From: Candidatus Zipacnadia bacterium
GTDB lineage: Bacteria; Armatimonadota; Zipacnadia; JALGUG01
Reading direction: 5' to 3'
Assembly (NCBI GenBank): GCA_029820995.1
Contig: JALGUG010000023.1
Span: forward strand, 1-33,004
DNA: 33,004 nucleotides
Of the stretch, positions 1-9,492 are shown one piece after another. Within the stretch, counting starts at the first letter, position 1. Each line of letters begins with the position of its first letter. The notes under the pieces are model-generated. The model was given only the letters and a program-made list of their open reading frames with translations, was not told the DNA's origin and made no database searches. A program made the position numbers and the translations under genes.

Positions 1-124
1 GCGCCCGTTCGAGACCCGGACCAAGCACGTCAACGTCGCCGACACGAAACACGGGATCGGCGTGGCCGACCTGAAGCGGATCGAGCTAATCAAGCTGGGG
101 TGGGCGGAGGACGTGCTGATTTGA
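1..124 (+). CDS. C-terminal end of an unidentified protein (5' truncated by window edge)
   Basis: An open frame enters from the left edge (first full codon at base 2) and ends at TGA 122-124. It gives 40 residues that begin RPFETRTKHV and end LGWAEDVLI. The residue mix, with alternating charged and hydrophobic positions in GVADLKRIELIKLG, looks like a genuine protein C-terminus. Too little is visible to name a family. It converges on the minus-strand gene ending at 282. The 157 bases between them hold only a weak 5-bp hairpin (198-202 with 207-211, TGAA loop) and no T-run, so no convincing terminator was seen. Confidence 0.5.
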   Translation, partial: RPFETRTKHVNVADTKHGIGVADLKRIELIKLGWAEDVLI

Positions 125-281
125 GGAGGCGGGCGGGTCATTGGGCCTTGGAGGCGGACGATCTTGGGCCGGGTAACCTCAGCGACCAAGGACAATCGCG
201 CCTGAAGGCGCTCTATGGTTATCCTACGAGGGTTATGAAACAACATCTGGTCCGCCCGTTCCGCCGCCGGGCCCGCTTCGC

Positions 282-3200
282 CTACTGCAAATCAAGCCGC
301 ATGACGCGGCCTGCGGACGTGCCGAGATAAACGGCCTCGGCCATTGCCGAATCGGTGAGGTCGCCCAGGTCCGTGTACCAGGCCGTGACGTTCCCCTTGG
401 CATCGAGGCGGTAAATGCCGTTCTCGGTGGTCGCCAGGAGCTGCCTATTTGCACCTGCGGTCGGTACCGGCTCAAGCTTCAAGACCCGTCCGCCGAGCGG
501 CGTGGCCCAGCGGAGCTTTCCCTCGCCGCTCAGGCAGTACGCGTACTCGCTGGCCGAGCCGGCGGCCACGAAGTCCGTTCCCGTACCCTCGAAGTCAACC
601 CCGCACAGTGCCGTCACCGTGTCGCCCAGCGCGAACTTCCAGCGCAGGGATAGCTCGCCATGGTCGTTGTGGAGTGCGTACACGTGGTTGAAGTTGGTGC
701 CGCAGAGGACCGCGGGCTTGCCGGGGCCGTCGAGGTCGGCCGTGGCCACGGCGGTGAGGGCGGAGGCCCAGCCGTCATTGCCAAAGCGGCCCAGGCGCTT
801 GCCGCCGGCGTCCAGCACTGAGACCTCGCTGGTGCAGGTGATCTTGGCCGGGCCGCCGATTACCTCCGGCACACCGTCTCCGGTCAGGTCATGGGCGATG
901 AGCGAAGTGATGACGCCGTACTTGGTGAACCGCCACAGCAGCTTGCCGTCGTGACTTAGAGCGTGCAGGTGCATGTTGGCCGCACCGAAGATCACTTCGT
1001 CCCGGCCGTCGCCGTCCAGGTCGGCGGCGATCACCTTCTCCACCTCGCCGGCTTTCCAGTAGCGGCGCCAGTACGGGTTGTCGGTGGCGGCGCCCTCGTA
1101 GCTCCAGCGCTCGGAGCCGTCGCGATTGAGGCAGTAGCACTTGCGGTCGTCCGAGCCGGCGATGACCTCCAGCTTGTGGTCGCCGTCGGTGTCCGCGGTG
1201 CAGACTGAGTTGATCTTGCCCTGCGCTTCGAAGTCCCAGAGCTGCTTGCCCTGGTCGCTTAGCAGGCGCACCTTGTTATCGCCGCAACCGACCGCGACCT
1301 CGCGCCGCCCATCGCCGTCCAGGTCGGCGACAGCCAAGGAATGCACGGGCGCGCCGAGGTCCACGCTCCAGCGCTGCGCCATGGCCCTGCTGCCGGGGAA
1401 CCGGGTCTGCCGGGCGACGAGCCGCTCCTGCCTGGGTAGGCGCCCGAGCAAGGACCGGATGTCCTTGTCGAGGCTGGGGAGCTTGGGGCCTTTGATGTCG
1501 CTGCGCTCGGCCTCCCGGTCTGTCTGTGCGGCAAGGACGAGGCCGCGCCCGTCGGGGGCGCTGTACTCGAAGCTGACCGGGGTCTCGAAGCTCAAGTCCA
1601 GGCCGGCGAACCTGAAGTGGCGGCAGGCTCGCGCAGCCACTGTGTGCCGGCCGATGACTACACAGGCGGCGTCGGTATCGAGCCCGGGCAGTCGGTTGCC
1701 GGGGCGCAGCGCGAACAGCGTCGGTCCGTTCCCAGGCCCCTGAATGACCCAGGCTCCCTGGAAGGCCGACAACTGGTAGGCCCTCGGCCTCTGGTCGTTG
1801 GAGACGGTAATCAGGTTGGCGAAGCTGCGCCGCTCGCCGGCCTTCATGGGGCCGACGCCGGCTTGCTGCAGGATGTTCACCACCGGCTTCGCGTACTGAT
1901 AGCGCTTCCACCACTTGCCGAAGTTGTCCGTGTCGCGGACGAGGCTGAGCTTCTGGGCTCCCGCCGACTGGATCGTCAGCGTGTCCACCCGCGGCGGGCT
2001 TTCCGGCGGCCGTTCGCAGCTCTCGGCCTCGATGACGATGGGCCGGCCCTTGTCCGGCCCGGTAAGTTGCAATCGGTCAGCGACGGCGCCGGGCCCCTCG
2101 CGCAGCGTGAGGAGGAACTCATGCTCGCCGGCCTGTTCGACCTTGACGGTCGCGGCGGCGGGGGCCAGCTTGCTGCGAGACAGGTGGATGTCGGCCACTC
2201 GCTTGCCGTCCAGGTCCAAGTGGAAGGAGTCATCGCCCGGCGTGTGCCCGCGTGCCGTGACCGCGAACTGCCAGGTCCCGGCGGACAGGTTCACCTTCCA
2301 CTTGAGGTACCCGTCCGAGCCCACGAACTTCACGACCTTGCCGCCGCTCGCGCCCTCCAGCTCCATCACGCGGGTGCCTGCACCGCCGCCTTCGGAGCGC
2401 TGAGTGACCATCAGGTCCGGGCCCTGCAATGTGGGCTCGCCCAGGCTGCGCCAGTAGCAGCGCGTGTTGAAGTCACCGTCCTCGCGCGCCTGCAGTTCGT
2501 CCACGACGAAGAAGTACTCGCCCTTGCGCCACAGCACATGGCGCCGCCAGTCGAGCCCGTTGTAGTCGGGGACCGAGGTTTGCGTGAGGCCGAGGGTCTC
2601 CAGGTCCGCCACGCCATCGAGTCCGGCCAAGGGAGGCACTCTCCCGCCCAGGCCGTCGCGGATCACTGTGACCGCGTTGTGGTCGCGCATGTTCGGCCCC
2701 TCGGCGTACGACATGTCAATGAGCCAGATGCGGTCGTGGGCCGTGAGGCGCGTGATGCAATTGGTGTCGAAGTGACCGTGGCTGCCCATGCCGATGCCGT
2801 CAATGAGCATGTACTCGTCCTCGGGGTCGAAGCTGCGCCGGAAGGACAGCTTGTCGAAGCACTGTTCCAGCGGCAGGTTGGGCTCCGGTTCGCCGGTGGT
2901 CTCATGGAGGCGGTAGAAGCCCTGGTCCATAGGCGCGACGGCGAGGCCCAACAGGTCGGCGGGCCGGACGGGCTTCAGACCGCGCACCCAGTCCTCCACG
3001 CCGCGCTGGTTGGCGCCATAATGCTTGTCAATCATCCACTGGTAGCGTCCGTCGCGGTAGTACCAGGCGGCCTGGCGCATCGTGGTGAGCGGGAAGGACC
3101 AGGCGGTCCAGCAATCGCCGCTGCAGGCGCTCCAGCCGAGGTTGTCAACCTCGATGATGGCCCGGTCGGCGGCCACGCGGTACTGCCCGTTGTCGAAGAT

Positions 3201-4352
3201 CGTGGTGTCACCACTCGCCAGGGCCCAATATGCGGTTTGGTACAGGGTCGTCCACTCGTACTGATTACAGTCACACATCGGCTTGTGGAACTGTGATTGT
3301 GTGACGAAGAGCTTGCGCGCCCACCCGATGAGCCGGTCGCCCTCTTCAGCCAGGCCCCAGGTCTTGAAGTAGCGCCCGCCGAAGTACGCGTCCAAGCCGG
3401 GCAGGGTTTGGTGATTGTGCCGCACGCCACCGACCTTGAGGCCGGACTGGAAGAAGCCGTAGTTGGCGCCCTCCTTCGAGCGCAGAAGATAGAGCAGGTG
3501 GTTGGCGATGCGAAGGCGTTGCGCGTCCGTGAACAGCGGGCTCTCCTCGATGCGGTCCCAAGCCACGATCGCGTTCCAGAGGTTCATGTGCGTGCCGCTG
3601 CCGGGGCCCTGCAGCGACTCGTGCTTGCGCATGTAGAGCTTGAAGGCTTCCGCGTACCCGGGGGCGCCGGTGCGGTAGAAGTTGTCGGCCATTGCCGCGG
3701 CGCCCGAGATCAGCCCGCGCCCGTTGTTGAAGCCGACCATCTCGTCGGTCTTCCGGTCATAGGTGTCCAGCGTCTGCTGGGACAGCTTCGGGATCTGCCG
3801 TTCGGGCTCGAAGGCGATCAGGAAGCCCGGAACCTCAAGGCTGCGCCCCTCGTGCTTCAGGTGCTTGAGCAGGACCTCAATCGCCACGCCGATAGTTGCC
3901 GCACTCTCCGCTCCGACGAAGACCACGTTGCGGCCCGTGTTGTAGGGATTGTGGATCGAGCGCACCGCGACGCGCAGATCGCCGGGCCGCCAGGTGTCGG
4001 TGAGGAAGCGCTCAAGATACAAGCGCTCGACGAACTTGTTGTCGGGGACATTGCCCAGGGCAATGAGATTGAAGCTCTGCAGGTCCGTATCGGTCACGCT
4101 CCGGGGCTCGCGTCGCGGGAGGGTGACGCCGGCCAGCTCCTTGAAGCGGGCCTGCAGCTTCTCCACGGCCGGCGCATAGGACGGATCGCCAGGCGCGACC
4201 AGCAGAGCGCGGGGAGCGCCGTCCGTGATCAGCTCGGTCCGCAGAAACAGGGGCTTGACCTTCGTGAGCGATGGCGAGGCCTCTTCTTGGGCCCAGACGC
4301 TCTGGACCAGGACCACTGCCAGGCAACCTGTGATTAGGGGTGCGTGTGACAT
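282..4352 (-). CDS. Secreted heparinase II/III-like protein fused to a C-terminal FG-GAP/VCBS propeller
   Basis: This 1356-aa protein starts with a signal peptide (hydrophobic core about residues 6-18, likely cleavage after VWA, residue 21). Residues about 195-480 read like the alpha/alpha-toroid of polysaccharide lyases and include a His-Asn-His cluster (RHNHQ, about 309-312). From about 485 follows a heparinase II/III C-terminal beta-sandwich with GSHGHFDTN and RDHNAVTV segments. A sugar-binding-like beta-sandwich lies at about 665-770 (GDDSFHLDLDG). From about 1000 to the end come six DxDGDG-type repeats (DLDGDGRREV, DTDGDHKLEV, DLDGDGRDEV, DLTGDGVPEV and two degenerate ones), a likely calcium-binding propeller. 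The start is fixed by AAGGAGG 6 nt upstream (4359-4365). It is the last gene of a three-gene minus-strand run. By family it should cleave uronate-containing polysaccharides by beta-elimination outside the cytoplasm; the substrate is not readable. The lyase-propeller fusion is unusual. Confidence 0.82.
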   Translation of the reverse strand: MSHAPLITGCLAVVLVQSVWAQEEASPSLTKVKPLFLRTELITDGAPRALLVAPGDPSYAPAVEKLQARFKELAGVTLPRREPRSVTDTDLQSFNLIALGNVPDNKFVERLYLERFLTDTWRPGDLRVAVRSIHNPYNTGRNVVFVGAESAATIGVAIEVLLKHLKHEGRSLEVPGFLIAFEPERQIPKLSQQTLDTYDRKTDEMVGFNNGRGLISGAAAMADNFYRTGAPGYAEAFKLYMRKHESLQGPGSGTHMNLWNAIVAWDRIEESPLFTDAQRLRIANHLLYLLRSKEGANYGFFQSGLKVGGVRHNHQTLPGLDAYFGGRYFKTWGLAEEGDRLIGWARKLFVTQSQFHKPMCDCNQYEWTTLYQTAYWALASGDTTIFDNGQYRVAADRAIIEVDNLGWSACSGDCWTAWSFPLTTMRQAAWYYRDGRYQWMIDKHYGANQRGVEDWVRGLKPVRPADLLGLAVAPMDQGFYRLHETTGEPEPNLPLEQCFDKLSFRRSFDPEDEYMLIDGIGMGSHGHFDTNCITRLTAHDRIWLIDMSYAEGPNMRDHNAVTVIRDGLGGRVPPLAGLDGVADLETLGLTQTSVPDYNGLDWRRHVLWRKGEYFFVVDELQAREDGDFNTRCYWRSLGEPTLQGPDLMVTQRSEGGGAGTRVMELEGASGGKVVKFVGSDGYLKWKVNLSAGTWQFAVTARGHTPGDDSFHLDLDGKRVADIHLSRSKLAPAAATVKVEQAGEHEFLLTLREGPGAVADRLQLTGPDKGRPIVIEAESCERPPESPPRVDTLTIQSAGAQKLSLVRDTDNFGKWWKRYQYAKPVVNILQQAGVGPMKAGERRSFANLITVSNDQRPRAYQLSAFQGAWVIQGPGNGPTLFALRPGNRLPGLDTDAACVVIGRHTVAARACRHFRFAGLDLSFETPVSFEYSAPDGRGLVLAAQTDREAERSDIKGPKLPSLDKDIRSLLGRLPRQERLVARQTRFPGSRAMAQRWSVDLGAPVHSLAVADLDGDGRREVAVGCGDNKVRLLSDQGKQLWDFEAQGKINSVCTADTDGDHKLEVIAGSDDRKCYCLNRDGSERWSYEGAATDNPYWRRYWKAGEVEKVIAADLDGDGRDEVIFGAANMHLHALSHDGKLLWRFTKYGVITSLIAHDLTGDGVPEVIGGPAKITCTSEVSVLDAGGKRLGRFGNDGWASALTAVATADLDGPGKPAVLCGTNFNHVYALHNDHGELSLRWKFALGDTVTALCGVDFEGTGTDFVAAGSASEYAYCLSGEGKLRWATPLGGRVLKLEPVPTAGANRQLLATTENGIYRLDAKGNVTAWYTDLGDLTDSAMAEAVYLGTSAGRVMRLDLQ

Positions 4353-4431
4353 TGCCGGCCTCCTTGGTTGGGCTATGCGGCGATCACCGTGGGGGTACGC
4401 TTCTGTCTAGCGCAGGAGCCATGACCGGACC

Positions 4432-4459
4432 ACAGGCGCTCCGGCCAGGGAGCACCTGT
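4432..4459 (-). other. Intercistronic hairpin, 11-bp stem, 6-nt loop
   Basis: Arms 4432-4442 (acaggcgctcc) and 4449-4459 (ggagcacctgt) pair over 11 positions around a 6-nt loop. The single mismatch on the plus strand (C4437/A4454) becomes a G-U wobble in the minus-strand transcript, so the RNA stem is continuous. It lies between the PQQ gene stop (4493) and the heparinase-like gene start (4352). No T-run follows on the minus strand, so it is not a classical intrinsic terminator. It could stabilise the upstream mRNA, tune downstream expression or act as a non-canonical terminator. Confidence 0.6.
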
Positions 4460-4492
4460 TCATAGCCCGGCCGGCGGGTCGGACCGCTGGTG

Positions 4493-7400
4493 TTACTCGG
4501 TTTCCTCGGACATCTCCAAGCCGCTGATGATCGGCGCCTTCCCCTGCCGTCGGATCAGCTCCAGAACCAGCGAATCGCGCGCCCGAAGGCCCTTGATCTC
4601 CTTGATAAGCGCGATGTTCCGCCCGCCGGCCTCCCGCACGATGTCCAGGCCCTCGATGACGGTTCGCCCCTGGACCGCGACGTCAAACACGCGCCGGCCG
4701 GCTGCTGTGCCGGCGGTCTCCGCAAAGTGGAGACGAAGGGTGAACGAACGCTCCTCCGGCGGCTTGGGTGAACGTGATGCGACGTTCCGGAACTTGACGC
4801 AACGCTTGAAGTCGGCGCCGTAGACGGGGTCGGTCAGGAAGATCGCCTCGAGCCCGGAGCTCGTCAGGCTCCGGGACATGCAGTTCAGTCTGAGGTTTCC
4901 GGCGTCCAGGCCGGACTGGGTCAAGGTTGACACGGGCACGGCGACTTCGGCCGTCCACTCGTCGGGGCTGTGTCGCACCGCAAATTGCCATTCGCCCTTC
5001 CACGACGGATCGGTCTTGCGGTAGCGGTCCACCGTGCCGAAGGTCGCAAAGCCCTTGCCGTTCCGCTTCAGCGCCAGGCGAATGCCGTGCCGCCTCTTGC
5101 GATCCGTGAGGTAGATCTCGAAGGCGTCGCTCCGGCCCAGCGTCTCCTCGTCCGCCTCGGTGGGCGGGTTCGAGAGACGTTTGCGGTGGTACGCGAAGTA
5201 CAGATACTTCGCATCCCGTAAGATACGCAGGTCCACACTTGCGCCCAGGAGCGTGAACGGCGTGTTCTCGAAGGGAACGCCTCCGGCCGCCTGCCAGCAG
5301 GCCTCGTCGAGGTTGCCGTCTACGGTCGGGCCGGCCTCGGCAGGAGGGATGAAGATCTCAGGCTGGAGCGTCAGCGGGATACTGATCCGCCCTTCACCTT
5401 GTAGACCGGAACTATACACCCACGGGGCGTCGGTGCTCTTGATTGAGTCCGTAGCGCGCGCGTGGTAGTAGCAGGAGGCTTCCTGCATCAGCACGGTGAC
5501 GGGCGCGGGGCAGGCGTTCGCCATCATGGGTCGGGGAAAGCCGAGCCAGGCGGTGCCACGGCCATCCCGTCGGTCTCCGGGGGCACCGAAGTTGACGGCG
5601 ATGTGCTTGATGGGTCCAGTCATGGCGCCGCCGGGGAATACGTACCAGGTGTCGCGCGGCTCTGAGGCGGGCACCATGGCCAGGGAGGTCTGGTAGTTGT
5701 ACGAGCAACAGCAGCCGCTGTAGCCTTCGGGATGAATGAGCAATCCCTCGGCGGCGATGATGCTCCGGGCGCAATTAGGCCGCACGCCCCCGAAGTTCGT
5801 GGTGCCCTGGGCGTCGAGGTCGAAGAAACCGTCGGCCCCGGAGCGGAAGAACAGCAGGTGCTGACAGCCGTTGACCGGACCGCATCCGTAGGCCCGCGTG
5901 TAGCGCCAGGGGATCTCTTGGCCGGTCAGAGTGTCCACGGTCATGCGCTGCCGGCCGGTGCGCAGGTCATATGCGTAGGGGTGAGAGATCAGCCAGTCGC
6001 CGAGCACGATCGGCAGCTTCTGGGGGCGGACGTTGCTCTGCCAGAGCTTCTTTCCCGTCGCAGCGTCGTATGCGGCGTTCGCACCGACTACGACCACGCC
6101 CCTGGCGTAGACGAGGTGGCCCCAGTTGGGCAGGCCCATGAACAGGTGCGTGGGGTTCGACTTGATCCGGGTCGGCTGCCTCCGGTCCGGCAAGATCGGG
6201 ACATCGTCCTGCCGCCACAGGGTCCTTCCGTCCTCCAGGTTAAGCGCCACCAGCGTCGCCTTCGCGTCAAGGTGTTTGCCGCGGCGTCTGGCCCGGACGC
6301 AGTCGGCCTTTGACGTGGCGTCCAACAGGAATAATCTGCCGTCGCCGAAGGCGATTTCGATGTTGGAGACCGTGCGACCGGGGCTCGGGCGAAAGACCCA
6401 CCGGAGCGATCCGTCGCCCTTGTTGAGCGCGAACACGGCCTCGCTTTCAGAGCGCCAGATCAGATGCGATTCGGGCGGCTGCCCCGGAGCGATGGGAACA
6501 GTGTAGCTGCCGAGCACCAGGTCGTCGGCGACCGAAAGATAGCCCCATACCAGGTGCTCCAAGTCCGGCAGGTTCTCGTCGTCGGAGACGACCGACATCA
6601 CCTTGTCGGCGTCTTTGCCCATGCTGGCTGAGGCCAGGCTCCACCCTCTGCTGCCCGACTTGACCATGACTGCCAGGACATGCTCACCGGCGGTGACATC
6701 CAGGTCGAACAGGTAATCAGTCGTGGAGCAGGTCCTCCGGCTGAAGTAGTTGTGCTGCGCCGGCTCGTTTCCGCCCTTCAGCGTGTCGAACACAGGTCGG
6801 CCGTCCAGATACCACTGCATCCACCAATCGGCTCCCGCGCCGATCAGGAGTTTCCCGGCCCGTGGGCAGTTGATCTTGGCGAAGGCGTAGGCGATCTGTC
6901 CCGCCAGGGCGAGGTTGGGTCTCTTGCCCTGCCGCGGGCGGGCGGCCGGCTGCTCATCGGGCGCCAGGGGCTTGAAGCCATAGCCTCCGTACAGATTGGT
7001 GAAGTCGAGCACATGGCCCGTGACCTTCACCGGAACTGCCCTGTACTCTCGCCCGTTGACCGTGAATCGGTCGGAGACCCGCTTGAGATCGTCCGGTGAA
7101 AGCGGGGGCTTTCCCTTCGGGAACGGGCCGATGACCTGCCAGGTCTCCGGCCAGGCCACATCCATGTATCGCGGCACGCGGGGCGGCGGCGTGCCTGCGG
7201 TCACCGGCTCGGGGATCTTGTATACCCGGAGCGTCTTGCCGGTGAGTTGGTCGAGACACTGGCACTGGTCGCCGTAGGCAATGTAGACCCTGTGGTCATC
7301 CGCGACCAGGCCGCTGGAGTAGTACTGGGAGTACTTGCGGCCGACGTTGGGCATGTGACGGGTCCAGAGCTCGCGGCCGTTGTAGGCGTCGAAGGCGAGA

Positions 7401-9439
7401 ACATCGTGCTGGCCGGTCATGAACACGCGACCGTTGGCCGCAACCGGAGGCGAGGTCATCAGGTGCCGGTCCATCAGCCGATCCGGCCCCGGTCCGCCGA
7501 ACCACAACAGCTCGAGCGGAAGGCGGACGCGACGCTCGTTGCCGACGCCGCTGCGCCCGCCGTCGGCCCACGGGTAACGCCATTGACCGGCGCCCGGCAG
7601 TTTGCCACGGGTGATTATGCCGCCGGCCTCCGACACCTCGTCCGGCGGGATGCCGGCCTCCCTGATGAACCTCGCCCTCTGCGCCTCGCTGAGGCCCACG
7701 AAGCAGAGCACGCCGCCGCACGGATGAAGCACGCGATAACACTCGCCCGGTGCCAGGTTCTCGACCGGGCCCGAGACGACCACGAGGTCAGCCCAGTACG
7801 GCGGATCGGGGAGATGGGCCAAGTCGGCCGGGACCTGGAGCCAAACGCGCGAGCCGTAGAGCCCGGCTTTGAGCAGGCGCTCTCGGTCGGCGGGGAGGTT
7901 CGAGGCTTGGGGCAGCACGTTGATGACCTGCAGGTCCGTCTGAGCCGCGATGGCCGCGGCCAGGCGGCTGTCGGGTTCGCCGATGACCAGGGCATAGCCC
8001 TTCGACTTGCCCGACTGCTCCACGAGGCGAGCCGCCGTCCGCTTCTGCTCACTCGAGGCCGAGATCGAGGAGACCGCCTCCGCGATTTGCTTGGCCCCGG
8101 TGGACGGCGCACCATGTTCAAAACACAGGAGCCGGCCCTTGTTCGTGGAGGCGACCAGTCGGCCGTCGCTGACCGCCAGGCCGCGCACCTGTCCGTCCGC
8201 CTTCGCGTGCCACACGCGCTTGCCGGTCGCGGCGTCGAAGGCCGCAATTGAATCAACGCTGCCCACCAGCAGCGTCCCGCCGGCCAGGGCCAGGCAATAG
8301 ACGCGAGGCGCGTATGCGGTGGTCCACTTGACGCTCCTCTGTGTGATACGCTTGCTCTTGCGCACTGCGTCGAGGTCCAGCGCCTGGATGTTGCCTCCGC
8401 CAACGGCGTAGACCGTACCGTCGGAAATCAGCACGCGGTATTTCCCCGGCAGCGTGAACTCCCGCTCGCCGGAGGCGAACGAGTACGCGAACATCCCGTC
8501 AGCGCCCACCGGCTGGGCCTCGCCTACGAAGGCCTGCGAGGGATTCTGAAATCGGTTCTTCGGATTGAAGTACAGATCGCCCCCCGACGTGACCCAGGCG
8601 CCGCCGTGATACAGCGCCTCGGCCGGCTTGTAGTACAGCAGGCGGCCGGTGCGCCGGTCGAAGGCGGCGGGCACGCAGCGCCCGGTGGTCACCAGCAGCG
8701 TGTCCCCGTGGACGAGCAGATACCCTTGCGGCGCGACCCCGCTGAAGCCCGAGGCGCCGGGATGAGGCAGATCAACGTAGATGGCCCCGCTACCGTCGTT
8801 GCACCAGACCTCGCGTCCCGTCGCCGCATTGAGCGCATAGACGTACACGCCCTCGGCCGGCCACATCCCCGCAGTGCAGTAGACGATGTCATCAACCACC
8901 GCCGGACCGCTGCGACAGGGCCAACGGGAGATGAGGCGGCCGTTGCCCAGGATCCGATCGTCGCCCGGCGCCGCGCGGAAGCGCCAGACCAGCCGGCCGG
9001 TCCGGGCAGCGATGCAGGACACCCAGCCGTCGTCGGCGGCGAGGTAGACGTTTCCGTGAGCGATTGCCGGCGCGAACCGAATCGGACCGCCGGCCGTGAA
9101 CCGCCACACCAGGCTCCCGGTCGCCGCGTCCAGTGCTCGGAGAGTGTCGTCGGCGGACGAGCCAAAGTAGACGAGCCCCTCGGACACGACCGGCTGGAAG
9201 GCGTAGTCGAAGTCCATCCGGTGCAGTTCCTTGCCCGGCTCCGGCCAAGCAGGCCTGGGCCCCCGGCTCGGCTGGTAAACCCACTTTTCGACCAGCGGAA
9301 ACGTCAGGCGCTCCGGCGTCGCGCCCGTTCGCTCCGCATCCATCTTGTACGTGGGCCAGTCGTCCGCAAGGAGGGGGCCAATCAGCCCCGCTGCCACCAC
9401 ACAGGCGATGCTAATCGCGAGACGGGCTCTGCGCGTCAT
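4493..9439 (-). CDS. Secreted giant PQQ-type beta-propeller protein with methyltransferase-like, CBM9-like and malectin-like modules
   Basis: This 1648-aa protein has an N-terminal signal peptide (cleavage likely after LLA, about residue 25) and many PQQ/BamB-type repeats, for example ALDAATGSLVWRF and ALNAATGREVW. Order by rough residue: propeller 26-455; a Rossmann methyltransferase-like segment 465-605 (GYALVIGEPDSRLAAAIA, KAGLYGSRVWLQ); more propeller 605-750; a beta-sandwich 756-946 opening with ETWQVIGPFPKG; propeller to about 1350; a DOMON/CBM9-like domain about 1355-1545 (VDGNLDEACW); and a malectin-like domain about 1550-1648 (LHFAETAGTAAGRRVFDV). A cluster of three cysteines (1243-1245) precedes SYNYQTSLA, a segment type I recall from planctomycete PQQ proteins. 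GGAGG lies 9 nt before the ATG. Its role is unknown; it is likely an envelope protein binding glycans or quinone-like cofactor. No dehydrogenase catalytic motif was recognised. Confidence 0.82.
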   Translation of the reverse strand: MTRRARLAISIACVVAAGLIGPLLADDWPTYKMDAERTGATPERLTFPLVEKWVYQPSRGPRPAWPEPGKELHRMDFDYAFQPVVSEGLVYFGSSADDTLRALDAATGSLVWRFTAGGPIRFAPAIAHGNVYLAADDGWVSCIAARTGRLVWRFRAAPGDDRILGNGRLISRWPCRSGPAVVDDIVYCTAGMWPAEGVYVYALNAATGREVWCNDGSGAIYVDLPHPGASGFSGVAPQGYLLVHGDTLLVTTGRCVPAAFDRRTGRLLYYKPAEALYHGGAWVTSGGDLYFNPKNRFQNPSQAFVGEAQPVGADGMFAYSFASGEREFTLPGKYRVLISDGTVYAVGGGNIQALDLDAVRKSKRITQRSVKWTTAYAPRVYCLALAGGTLLVGSVDSIAAFDAATGKRVWHAKADGQVRGLAVSDGRLVASTNKGRLLCFEHGAPSTGAKQIAEAVSSISASSEQKRTAARLVEQSGKSKGYALVIGEPDSRLAAAIAAQTDLQVINVLPQASNLPADRERLLKAGLYGSRVWLQVPADLAHLPDPPYWADLVVVSGPVENLAPGECYRVLHPCGGVLCFVGLSEAQRARFIREAGIPPDEVSEAGGIITRGKLPGAGQWRYPWADGGRSGVGNERRVRLPLELLWFGGPGPDRLMDRHLMTSPPVAANGRVFMTGQHDVLAFDAYNGRELWTRHMPNVGRKYSQYYSSGLVADDHRVYIAYGDQCQCLDQLTGKTLRVYKIPEPVTAGTPPPRVPRYMDVAWPETWQVIGPFPKGKPPLSPDDLKRVSDRFTVNGREYRAVPVKVTGHVLDFTNLYGGYGFKPLAPDEQPAARPRQGKRPNLALAGQIAYAFAKINCPRAGKLLIGAGADWWMQWYLDGRPVFDTLKGGNEPAQHNYFSRRTCSTTDYLFDLDVTAGEHVLAVMVKSGSRGWSLASASMGKDADKVMSVVSDDENLPDLEHLVWGYLSVADDLVLGSYTVPIAPGQPPESHLIWRSESEAVFALNKGDGSLRWVFRPSPGRTVSNIEIAFGDGRLFLLDATSKADCVRARRRGKHLDAKATLVALNLEDGRTLWRQDDVPILPDRRQPTRIKSNPTHLFMGLPNWGHLVYARGVVVVGANAAYDAATGKKLWQSNVRPQKLPIVLGDWLISHPYAYDLRTGRQRMTVDTLTGQEIPWRYTRAYGCGPVNGCQHLLFFRSGADGFFDLDAQGTTNFGGVRPNCARSIIAAEGLLIHPEGYSGCCCSYNYQTSLAMVPASEPRDTWYVFPGGAMTGPIKHIAVNFGAPGDRRDGRGTAWLGFPRPMMANACPAPVTVLMQEASCYYHARATDSIKSTDAPWVYSSGLQGEGRISIPLTLQPEIFIPPAEAGPTVDGNLDEACWQAAGGVPFENTPFTLLGASVDLRILRDAKYLYFAYHRKRLSNPPTEADEETLGRSDAFEIYLTDRKRRHGIRLALKRNGKGFATFGTVDRYRKTDPSWKGEWQFAVRHSPDEWTAEVAVPVSTLTQSGLDAGNLRLNCMSRSLTSSGLEAIFLTDPVYGADFKRCVKFRNVASRSPKPPEERSFTLRLHFAETAGTAAGRRVFDVAVQGRTVIEGLDIVREAGGRNIALIKEIKGLRARDSLVLELIRRQGKAPIISGLEMSEETE

Positions 9440-9492
9440 AGCTGTTCGCCTCCAATCCGCGTTCGAGCGGGCCTATCGCCTCAGGCCGCGGC

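Noticed and set aside
1617-3296. 559-codon open frame on the plus strand
   Set aside because: It is antisense to the well-supported heparinase-like gene, has low-complexity Arg/Ala/Val-rich translation and no family signature; a GC-rich shadow.
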